This document shows, piece by piece, positions 43,558 through 50,653 of a DNA stretch of 64,000 bases. A program made the translations under genes and the position numbers. Location of the stretch: the NCBI RefSeq assembly GCF_025699295.1, contig NZ_JAILWB010000004.1, positions 1 to 64,000 on the forward strand, written 5' to 3'. Below the pieces are notes generated by a model, which was given only the letters and a program-made list of their open reading frames with translations, searched no databases and was not told the origin of the DNA. Source of the DNA: Hydrogenophaga sp. (GTDB lineage Bacteria > Pseudomonadota > Gammaproteobacteria > Burkholderiales > Burkholderiaceae_C). Within the stretch, counting starts at the first letter, position 1. Every line of letters begins with the position of its first letter.

Positions 43558-46371
43558 ATGTCCGAAGACCTCACTCCCGACGCCCTGGCCGGCCAGACCC
43601 TGCTGCTGGTCGATGGCTCCAGCTACCTGTACCGCGCCTTCCACGCCATGCCCGACCTGCGGGCCGTGCCCGGCGACCCCACCAGCCCTGCCACGGGCGC
43701 CATCCGCGGCATGGTCAACATGATGCAGAGCCTGCGCAAGGAGGTGCCGGCCGATTTCGTGGCCTGCGTGTTCGACGCCAAGGGCCCGACCTTCCGCGAC
43801 ACCATCTATCCCGAATACAAGGCCCAGCGCAGCCCGATGCCGGACGACCTGCGGGCGCAGATCCCGCCCATCCACGAGGTGGTGCGCCTGCTGGGCTGGC
43901 CGGTGCTCGACGTGCCCGGCGTGGAGGCCGACGACGTCATTGGCACGCTGGCCGTGACGGCCGCGCGCCAGGGCATCCGCGTGATCGTCTCCAGCGGCGA
44001 CAAGGACCTGGCACAGCTGGTGGACGAGCACATCACCATCATCGACACCATGAACGGGCGCAAGCGCGACCTGGCCGGCGTGGAGGCCGAATTCGGTGTG
44101 CCCGCGCGCCTGATGGTGGACTACCAGACCCTGGTGGGCGACCAGGTGGACAACGTGCCGGGCGTGGAGAAAGTCGGCCCCAAGACGGCGGCCAAGTGGC
44201 TGCAGGAATACGGTTCGCTCGACGCGCTGGTGGCGCGCGCCGGCGAGATCAAGGGCGTGGCCGGCGAGAACCTGCGCAAGGCGCTGGACTGGCTGCCCAC
44301 CGGGCGCGCGCTGCTGACCATCAAGACCGATTGCGACCTCAACGGCTACGTGCCCGGCCTGCCCGCGCTCGACGCGATCCGCGTCGGCGAGCCCGACAAC
44401 GAAGCGCTCAAGGCCTTCTACCAGACCTATGGCTTCAAGGGCCTGGCGGCCAAGACCAGCGTCAAGCCCGAGGTGGTGGAGGCCTTGCGCGAGGTGCAGG
44501 GCGAGGCGCTGGACAGTGCCCACCCCGGCCTGTTCGACGAGCCGGTGCCGGCCGCGCCGCGCGCCACCAACCTGGCCTACGACACCATCCTCACCTGGGA
44601 GGCCTTCGACACCTGGCTGCAGCGCGTGCAGGCGGCTGAGCTGGTGGCGCTGGACACCGAGACCACTTCGCTCGACGAGATGCGCGCCGAGATCGTGGGC
44701 ATCAGCTTCAGTGTGAAGCCGGGCGAGGCGGCCTACATCCCGCTGCGCCATGCCGGGCCCGACGCGCCCGTGCAACTGCCCTTCGACGATGTGCTGGCGA
44801 AACTCAAGCCCTGGCTGGAAGACCCGAAGCACCTCAAGCTGGGCCAGCACGTGAAGTACGACCGCCATGTGTTCGCCAACCACGGCATCGAGGTGCAGGG
44901 CTATGCGCACGACACCATGTTGCAGAGCTACGTGCTCGAGGTGCACAAGCCGCACGGCCTGGCCAGCCTGGCCGAGCGCCACCTGGGCCGCCAGGGCATC
45001 AGTTACGAAGACCTGTGCGGCAAGGGTGCGCACCAGATTCCGTTCGCGCAGGTGGACGTGGCCAAGGCCGCCGAGTACTCCTGCGAGGACAGCGACCAGA
45101 CGCTGGACGTGCACCTGGCGCTGTGGCCGCGCCTGCAGGCCGACGAGAAGCTGAAATTCATCTACGAGCTGGAAATCGCCAGCAGCGAGTCGCTCTACCG
45201 CATCGAGCGCAACGGCGTGCTGATCGACGCGCCCACGCTGGCCCGCCAGAGCAACGAACTGGGCCAGCGCATCGTGGCGCTGGAGCAGGAGGCCTACGCC
45301 ATCGCCGGTCAGCCTTTCAACCTCAGCAGCCCCAAGCAGCTCGGTGAGATCTTCTTCGACAAGCTCGGCCTGCCCGTGGTCAAGAAGACGGCGACCGGCG
45401 CACGCAGCACCGACGAGGAAGTGCTGGAGAAGCTGGCAGAGGACTACCCGCTGCCGGCGAAGATCCTGGAGCACCGCGGCCTGTCCAAGCTCAAGGGCAC
45501 CTACACCGACAAGCTCGCGCAGCTGGCGCTGCCGCGCACCGGGCGCGTGCACACGCACTACGCGCAGGCCGTGGCCGTGACCGGGCGCCTGTCCAGCAAC
45601 GACCCCAACCTGCAGAACATCCCCATCCGCACGCCCGAGGGCCGGCGCGTGCGCGAGGCCTTCGTCGCCCCTGCCGGCCACGTGATCGCCAGCGCCGACT
45701 ACTCGCAGATCGAGTTGCGCATCATGGCCCACATCAGCGGCGACGAAGCCCTGCTGCGCGCCTTCCATGAGGGGCAGGACGTGCACCGCGCCACCGCCGC
45801 CGAGGTGTTCGGCGTCGAGCCCGCGCAGGTCAGCAGCGAGCAGCGCCGCTACGCCAAGGTGATCAACTTCGGCCTCATCTACGGCATGAGCGCCTTCGGC
45901 CTGGCCAAGGCGCTGGCCATCGACAACACGGCGGCCAAGAACTACATCCAGCGCTACTTCGAGCGCTTCGAGGGCGTCAAGCGCTACATGGACGAAACCC
46001 GCCAGAGCGCCAAGGCCAAAGGCTACGTGGAGACCGTGTTCGGCCGCCGCCTGTACCTGCCCGAGATCAACAGCCCCAATGGCCCGCGCCGCAGCGGCGC
46101 CGAGCGCGCCGCCATCAACGCGCCCATGCAGGGCACGGCGGCCGACCTGATCAAGCTCAGCATGGTCGCGGTCCAGCGCGCGCTGGACGAACAGCGGCGC
46201 GGCACGAAGATGATCATGCAGGTGCACGACGAACTGGTGTTCGAGGTGCCCGAGGGCGAGGTCGACTGGCTGCGCACCGAGATCCCGCACTTGATGGCCG
46301 GCGTGGCCGCACTCAAGGTGCCGCTGCTGGCGGAGGTGGGCGTGGGGCCGAACTGGGACAAGGCCCATTGA
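43558..46371 (+). CDS. polA: DNA polymerase I
   Basis: A 937-residue three-domain Pol I. 5'-3' nuclease (1-300; LLLVDGSSYLYRAF, GVEADDVIGTLA, SSGDKDLAQLV). 3'-5' exonuclease (about 340-540) retaining its metal ligands (VALDTETTSLD near residue 366; EYSCEDSDQT), so proofreading is likely intact. Polymerase (540-937) with ASADYSQIELRIM near 712, the O-helix RRYAKVINFGLIYG and motif C QVHDELVFEVP near 888. It fills gaps and removes RNA primers. A CACAAT hexamer ends 6 bases before the ATG with no Shine-Dalgarno, similar to uvrD. Confidence 0.96.
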   Translation: MSEDLTPDALAGQTLLLVDGSSYLYRAFHAMPDLRAVPGDPTSPATGAIRGMVNMMQSLRKEVPADFVACVFDAKGPTFRDTIYPEYKAQRSPMPDDLRAQIPPIHEVVRLLGWPVLDVPGVEADDVIGTLAVTAARQGIRVIVSSGDKDLAQLVDEHITIIDTMNGRKRDLAGVEAEFGVPARLMVDYQTLVGDQVDNVPGVEKVGPKTAAKWLQEYGSLDALVARAGEIKGVAGENLRKALDWLPTGRALLTIKTDCDLNGYVPGLPALDAIRVGEPDNEALKAFYQTYGFKGLAAKTSVKPEVVEALREVQGEALDSAHPGLFDEPVPAAPRATNLAYDTILTWEAFDTWLQRVQAAELVALDTETTSLDEMRAEIVGISFSVKPGEAAYIPLRHAGPDAPVQLPFDDVLAKLKPWLEDPKHLKLGQHVKYDRHVFANHGIEVQGYAHDTMLQSYVLEVHKPHGLASLAERHLGRQGISYEDLCGKGAHQIPFAQVDVAKAAEYSCEDSDQTLDVHLALWPRLQADEKLKFIYELEIASSESLYRIERNGVLIDAPTLARQSNELGQRIVALEQEAYAIAGQPFNLSSPKQLGEIFFDKLGLPVVKKTATGARSTDEEVLEKLAEDYPLPAKILEHRGLSKLKGTYTDKLAQLALPRTGRVHTHYAQAVAVTGRLSSNDPNLQNIPIRTPEGRRVREAFVAPAGHVIASADYSQIELRIMAHISGDEALLRAFHEGQDVHRATAAEVFGVEPAQVSSEQRRYAKVINFGLIYGMSAFGLAKALAIDNTAAKNYIQRYFERFEGVKRYMDETRQSAKAKGYVETVFGRRLYLPEINSPNGPRRSGAERAAINAPMQGTAADLIKLSMVAVQRALDEQRRGTKMIMQVHDELVFEVPEGEVDWLRTEIPHLMAGVAALKVPLLAEVGVGPNWDKAH

Positions 46372-46417
46372 CCTGGCATGGCTGCGCAGCTGTGTGCGCC
46401 CGGCCGTTGCCCGATAT

Positions 46418-46777
46418 TCAGAGGCTCAGGTTCTGTTCGACTTCCTGCGTCTTGCGGCGTGCCAGGGCAAGGTTCGCCTTGGCTTTGTCCAGCACGAGGT
46501 AGATGAAGAGGCCTTCATGCCTGGTCATCGGGCGGATGATGTGGTACTGCTTGCCGAGGGTGATCAGGATGTCCTCGATCACGTCGTCCAGACCCAGGTT
46601 GCGCATCGTTTTGAGCTTGGCGCGCACCACTTCCGTGTTGCCTGCCGCTGCGACTTCGAGGTCCACGCCCGTGCCGGCCTGACCCAGCATCATGCCGCTG
46701 CTGGAGTCCACCAACATGGCGCACATGGCGCCGTCGATGGACAGGAGTGATTCCATGGATTCTTTGATATTGGCCAC
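46418..46777 (-). CDS. Roadblock/LC7 domain protein (distal)
   Basis: A 119-residue Roadblock/LC7 fold protein: MESLLSIDGAMCAMLVDSSSGMMLG, a central AGNTEVVRAKLKTMRNLG helix and DILITLGKQYHIIRP then GLFIYLVLDKAKANLALAR. Such proteins (MglB-type) act as GTPase-activating or scaffold partners for small Ras-like GTPases. It is the last gene of the GTPase module, 101 bp beyond the other Roadblock gene. Convergent with polA (46 bp gap). Confidence 0.85.
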   Translation of the reverse strand: MANIKESMESLLSIDGAMCAMLVDSSSGMMLGQAGTGVDLEVAAAGNTEVVRAKLKTMRNLGLDDVIEDILITLGKQYHIIRPMTRHEGLFIYLVLDKAKANLALARRKTQEVEQNLSL

Positions 46778-46878
46778 GATTCAAGGTCTTTCGTTCAGTG
46801 ATCGCCCATGAAGAGTCAGCCGGCGCTCGGGCGAATCTTGGAGCGACGGCTGTGTGAATGACTGGCGTTGTCTGCGGC

Positions 46879-47262
46879 CTATGCGGTACCGAGCGATCCG
46901 GCCATTTGTTTTGTCATGAAGACGACCTGACCCAGGATGGCGTCGCGACTGGTGACCACGCTGACGATCAGGCCCACGCTGTTGTGACGTACCTGAACCA
47001 GGAATAGATTGCCCTCGGCGGCCTGGATCGTCAGGTTGTCGCAGGTTCCCAGCTGGCTTTCCTCGCCAGCCATGGCGCCGAGTGCCGCCAACGAACTGGC
47101 CATGGCGGCGAGCCGCGATACCGTGGCGTTGTTCTCCACACGTCCCACCAACTCGAACCCATCTTCGGTAGCTATGACAACGGCCTTGATACCCTTGACG
47201 TCGCGCATGAGCTTGTCGGCGCCCAGCGCGGCGGCTTTGGTGAGTTGCGCAGAAAAATTCAC
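46879..47262 (-). CDS. Roadblock/LC7 domain protein (GTPase-adjacent)
   Basis: A 127-residue Roadblock/LC7 protein: KAAALGADKLMRDVKGIKAVVIATEDGFELVGRV, SRLAAMASSLAALGAMAGEES, LTIQAAEGNLFLVQVRH. The start is GTG 47262, overlapping the GTPase stop (GTGA), which is strong evidence for translational coupling and for the non-ATG start. Probably a direct partner (GAP or scaffold) of the GTPase. Confidence 0.85.
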   Translation of the reverse strand: MNFSAQLTKAAALGADKLMRDVKGIKAVVIATEDGFELVGRVENNATVSRLAAMASSLAALGAMAGEESQLGTCDNLTIQAAEGNLFLVQVRHNSVGLIVSVVTSRDAILGQVVFMTKQMAGSLGTA

Positions 47263-47807
47263 TTCATGTCCTCGTTCTCGGCACGTGATTCCAGCTGCAG
47301 AAGCAGCAGGTTCAGGAGTCTCATCACGTCGTTCGGGTTGATCGCGTCGGCTGCAATGACTGGGCAGATCACGCCATGGCGCTGCGCCCGGGCGGCATGC
47401 TCGTCCAGCGCAGGCTGCGGGTGGGTTTTCATTCGACCTACACCAATGACGCAGGCTGTGTCCGCGATCAGTTCGGAGAAGCCGGTGAGGTAGATGTCGA
47501 GGTCGTCGAGCGGATCTGGCCGGCTGTTGTCGATCAACACCACGAGGCCTAGCGCGCCCTGCGACAGGATTGACCACATGAAGTCGAAGCGTTGCTGGCC
47601 GGGCGTTCCGTAGAGCCTGAGTCTTGCGCCGTTGTCGAGTGTGACTTCGCCGTAGTCCATACCCACGGTAGTTGTCGCCTTGGCCACCGATCTGTCGTTG
47701 TTGCGCACCTCGGTGTACATGGGGGCGACCTCGCTGATTGTTGCAATGGCGGTGGTCTTCCCCGCACCCATCGTGCCGGTGAAAAGTAGCTTGTGATCGG
47801 TCGTCAT
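47259..47807 (-). CDS. Ras-like small GTPase (MglA-related, COG2229 type)
   Basis: A 182-residue P-loop GTPase. G1 is GTMGAGKTT (11-19), switch I region TTTVGMDYG (46-53), and G3 is YGTPGQQRF (66-74), the PGQ form seen in MglA-like proteins. The base-specificity motif NKxD is missing: the G4 region reads IGVGRMKTHPQ (121-131), so nucleotide specificity or cycling may be altered. Such GTPases toggle polarity or signalling together with Roadblock partners. Operon position: 4 bp after an unknown 256-residue protein and overlapping the Roadblock gene. Confidence 0.82.
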   Translation of the reverse strand: MTTDHKLLFTGTMGAGKTTAIATISEVAPMYTEVRNNDRSVAKATTTVGMDYGEVTLDNGARLRLYGTPGQQRFDFMWSILSQGALGLVVLIDNSRPDPLDDLDIYLTGFSELIADTACVIGVGRMKTHPQPALDEHAARAQRHGVICPVIAADAINPNDVMRLLNLLLLQLESRAENEDMK

Positions 47808-47811
47808 CGGG

Positions 47812-48582
47812 TCACCTCGGCCCGATTGGCAAGATGCCCAGGCGCGCACGTATGCGCGCGAGCAGGCCACTCGGTGCAACCGCAGGACTCGACCACGATG
47901 TGCGCGATCTGCCGTAGGCATGAGTTGAGGAAAGGGTGGTTGCTTCGGTGGACGGACGCAGTAGCCCGTTGCCCATCAGCTCTTTCATGAATGCCCTGCA
48001 CAAGTCCATGGGCAAGGCCGAGCGACCCTGCAGCGTCACCACCGAACATGGCCGGGCGCTCAGGAGCGTCGCCAGCGTAAGGCGATGCTCGGCGTGGAGA
48101 AAGGTGTCTGAAGGCCACCGCTGGAGGTGAAACACTTCGTCGTCGCGAGGGACTCTGAGATCGGTCGAACGCTGCAGATCCCGGGTTTGGATGAGTTCTT
48201 CTCCGATACGGTTGAAGGTGGTCTCAAGGTCTTGTGCGCGCAGGGGAAGTTGTACGAAGAAGGCGTCCGGGACGAAGCTGGAACCCAGATGCAGGGCTGC
48301 TTCGACGCCCGCGCCGGCCCCAGCCTCATGGGCGGTGATGCGCACATCGCCACCGCTATCGACAGCGGTCCAGCGGTGCCGAAACCGATGGTCGAGCACT
48401 CGCATGGATGACTTCAGCACGATCTCGTTGCGCCGGCTGAGCCTGTCGATGCTGTAGCTCAAAGCGTCGCGGCGGGGCTGCAAGTTCCGCTGCGTGTCTG
48501 AATCGGAGGGGATAGGTGTTGAGAGCATGGTTGTCGGCTGCCTGGGTCTGCGCTTGCGCGGACACTGGACGTGTACCGTCAT
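47812..48582 (-). CDS. unknown protein, first gene of the GTPase/Roadblock operon
   Basis: A 256-residue soluble protein with no recognised family. Segments: RDALSYSIDRLSRRNEIVLKSSMRVLDHRFRHRW (helical, basic), a middle beta-rich region (DVRITAHEAGAG...AALHLGSSFVPDAFFVQLPL), and HRLTLATLLSARPCSVVTLQG leading to a possible winged-helix ending LCRAFMKELMGNGLLR. The basic, Ser-rich C-terminus follows. It may be the input or output partner of the GTPase. Start ATG 48582 lacks a good ribosome-binding site; ATG 48528 (MLSTPIPSDSD) is an alternative. The 4-bp gap to the GTPase gene indicates co-transcription. Confidence 0.7.
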   Translation of the reverse strand: MTVHVQCPRKRRPRQPTTMLSTPIPSDSDTQRNLQPRRDALSYSIDRLSRRNEIVLKSSMRVLDHRFRHRWTAVDSGGDVRITAHEAGAGAGVEAALHLGSSFVPDAFFVQLPLRAQDLETTFNRIGEELIQTRDLQRSTDLRVPRDDEVFHLQRWPSDTFLHAEHRLTLATLLSARPCSVVTLQGRSALPMDLCRAFMKELMGNGLLRPSTEATTLSSTHAYGRSRTSWSSPAVAPSGLLARIRARLGILPIGPR

Positions 48583-48874
48583 GGCAATGAATAGTATTTA
48601 GGTTCTCAAAAGAATGAAATTCTATGAGAAGTTCGTATTTTTATAGATAAAAAGAACTATTGTAAAAATGAAGTCTGGTAAAGCGGAAAAGTTGCACGCA
48701 TTGCCGGTTCTATGGGGCTCCTCGTTGTTCGGTTCCCGGAACCTGCTCCTGAAGCCGTGCCTTCTTCTGGGTGGGGAGTGAACGTTTTCTTCGAATTCAC
48801 GTCTTGTAAAGTGGCGTGGCCCGCACCGCCGCTCCCTGCGACGACCCCTAACCCCTTTTTCATGGAGACGCCCC
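48583..48874. other. AT-rich intergenic region, no gene
   Basis: A 292-bp gap between divergent genes. Bases about 48585-48680 are strikingly AT-rich (TATTTTTATAGATAAAAAGA and neighbours), unlike the surrounding GC-rich DNA. It contains the nested palindrome 48603-48630 and probably the GTPase-operon promoter. A Shine-Dalgarno (GGAG, 48864-48867) precedes the GTG start of the next gene. No protein-coding signal is seen. Confidence 0.65.
48603..48630. promoter_or_regulatory. nested palindrome at the GTPase operon promoter
   Basis: TTCTCA (48603-48608) pairs with TGAGAA (48625-48630); inside it AGAAT (48611-48615) pairs with ATTCT (48619-48623) around GAA. It lies 20 bp upstream of the ATG at 48582. 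A repressor site or a 5' leader hairpin is possible. Confidence 0.5.
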
Positions 48875-49774
48875 GTGTTGCACCAACAGATGTCCGAAGA
48901 TCTCGCCGCCTTGCTTCCCGGCAAGTCCAATGCCGAAGGCGCTACTCGCCGCACCGCGCTCAAGGCGGCGCTGGGCGTGGGTTATGCGGCCGCTGCCGCT
49001 CCGCTGATGGCGCAGACAGCGATCAGGACGCCGTCGGACGGCCTGACGGTGGGCGAGGTGATGATCGACGTGAATGGCTTCAAGATGCCGGCCTACCGCG
49101 CCGCGCCCGCCGGCAAGACCGGGTTGCCGGTGGTGCTGGTGTGTTCCGAGATCTTTGGCGTGCACGAGTACATCGCCGATACCGCGCGCCGCTTTGCCAG
49201 GGCCGGCTACCTGGCGATCGCGCCCGAGTTGTTCGTGCGCCAGGGCGACGCGCAGAGCTATGGCGAGATCGGCAAGCTGATCGCCGAGGTGGTGTCCAAG
49301 GTGCCGGACGCGCAGGTGATGGGCGATCTGGACGCCACGGTGAAGTGGGCGGCCGCCAACGGTGGCGACGCCGGCAAGCTGGGCATCACCGGTTTCTGCT
49401 GGGGCGGGCGACAGGTCTGGCTGTACAGCGCGCACAACCCTGCGGTGAAAGCCGGCGTGGCCTGGTACGGCCGGCTGGTCGGCGCGGCCAGCCCCCTCAG
49501 CCCGAAGCACCCGCTGGACGTGGCCGGGCAGATCAATGGCCCGGTGCTGGGCCTGTACGGCGGCGCCGACACCGGCATCCCGCTTGACACGGTTGATAAG
49601 ATGAAAGCCGCTCTGGCCGCCGGCAATGCCGCGGCCAAGGCATCGAGCTTCGTGGTCTATCCCGAGGCCCCACACGCGTTCCACGCCGACTACCGGCCGA
49701 GCTTCCGCAAGGAGCCGGCCGAAGACGGCTGGAAACGCGCCCTGGCGTGGTTCAAGCAGCACGGCGTGGCCTGA
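48875..49774 (+). CDS. dienelactone hydrolase-family protein, Tat signal
   Basis: A 299-residue DLH-fold hydrolase. The Cys nucleophile is Cys175 in GITGFCWGGRQ; catalytic Asp is probably in GLYGGADTGIP and His in PEAPHAFHADYRPSF. N-terminal ATRRTALKAALGVGYAAAAAPLMA is a twin-arginine leader, so unlike classical cytoplasmic ClcD it is exported folded. The start is GTG 48875, preceded by GGAG at 7 bp; ATG 48890 is also possible. Substrate unknown. A strong terminator follows. Confidence 0.85.
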   Translation: MLHQQMSEDLAALLPGKSNAEGATRRTALKAALGVGYAAAAAPLMAQTAIRTPSDGLTVGEVMIDVNGFKMPAYRAAPAGKTGLPVVLVCSEIFGVHEYIADTARRFARAGYLAIAPELFVRQGDAQSYGEIGKLIAEVVSKVPDAQVMGDLDATVKWAAANGGDAGKLGITGFCWGGRQVWLYSAHNPAVKAGVAWYGRLVGAASPLSPKHPLDVAGQINGPVLGLYGGADTGIPLDTVDKMKAALAAGNAAAKASSFVVYPEAPHAFHADYRPSFRKEPAEDGWKRALAWFKQHGVA

Positions 49775-49797
49775 GGTCGCGCCCGCACCGATGACCG

Positions 49798-49823
49798 GGG
49801 CCGCTGAAAGCGGCCCTTTTTTT
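49798..49823 (+). terminator. Rho-independent terminator
   Basis: GGGCCGCT-GAA-AGCGGCCC followed by seven T residues (49817-49823). It ends the dienelactone hydrolase transcript 24 bp after the stop. Confidence 0.93.
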
Positions 49824-49858
49824 GTGGCTGAATCTGGCTGAATCGAGCAGACAACAAC

Positions 49859-50650
49859 ATGACCTTGATCGCGATCCTGATCGGAACCATTGCCGCCGGC
49901 GTGGGCAGCGTCTGGCTGGCCGCCCTGCTGGGCTTTGCCATGCTGGCGCGCTTCACGCAGCACATGCTCAGCCTGGCGGCGGGGGCGCTCATGGCCACGG
50001 CCTTCATGCACCTGCTGCCCGAGGCCTTCGAAAGCGAGGCCGGCGCGCACGACCTGTTTGCGTGGCTGCTGGTCGGGCTGGTGTTCTTCTTCCTGCTGGA
50101 CAAGGCCGAGCTGTGGCACCACGGGCATGAGCACCACCACGATGAAGGCGGGCACGGCCATGTCCATGCCCATGCACACCACGGTCACGACCACCACGCA
50201 CCGCGATCGGGGGGCTGGACGGTGCTTGCTGGCGACAGCGTGCACGCCTTCGGCGACGGCATCCTGATCGCATCGGCCTTCGTGGCCGACATGCGTCTGG
50301 GCGTGATCACGGCGCTGGCGGTGCTGGCGCACGAGGTGCCGCACCACATGGGCGATCTGGTGGTGCTGCGCCACACGTCCGGTACCTCGCGCGCGGCGCT
50401 GCTCAAGGTGTCGCTCGCGGGCACCGTGACCGCGCTGGGTGGTCTGGCGGGGTATTTCCTTCTGACCCAGTTGCAGGATTACCTGCCGTACTTCCTGGTG
50501 GTGGCTTCCAGCAGCTTCGTCTACGTGGCGCTGGCCGACCTGATTCCCCAGTTGCAGAAGCGCCTGGGCCTCGGCGCCACGGTGGCGCAGATCGCCTGGT
50601 TGCTGGCGGGCATCGCGCTGGTCACCGTCGTGAGTGGCCTGGCGCACTGA
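49859..50650 (+). CDS. ZIP-family divalent metal transporter
   Basis: A 263-residue ZIP protein with about 8 membrane segments. The binuclear metal site is in HEVPHHMGD (near residue 160) with SVHAFGDGILIASAF before it. A cytoplasmic His-rich loop HHGHEHHHDEGGHGHVHAHA binds metal. Likely imports Zn2+ or Fe2+, or exports zinc like some GufA-type members; direction cannot be read. ATG 49859 follows a 35-bp gap after the terminator. The histidine kinase gene is convergent, 3 bp away. Confidence 0.88.
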   Translation: MTLIAILIGTIAAGVGSVWLAALLGFAMLARFTQHMLSLAAGALMATAFMHLLPEAFESEAGAHDLFAWLLVGLVFFFLLDKAELWHHGHEHHHDEGGHGHVHAHAHHGHDHHAPRSGGWTVLAGDSVHAFGDGILIASAFVADMRLGVITALAVLAHEVPHHMGDLVVLRHTSGTSRAALLKVSLAGTVTALGGLAGYFLLTQLQDYLPYFLVVASSSFVYVALADLIPQLQKRLGLGATVAQIAWLLAGIALVTVVSGLAH

Positions 50651-50653
50651 AGG

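Noticed and set aside
43492..46368. Antisense open frame covering all of polA
   Set aside because: Mirror frame of a highly conserved polymerase gene with strong codon bias; composition only.
48440..48460. Possible third REP arm (CTGAGCCTGTCGATGC) inside the unknown GTPase-operon gene
   Set aside because: Only the central 12 or so bases agree, there is no partner arm, and it lies within a coding frame with ordinary codon context, so chance is likely.
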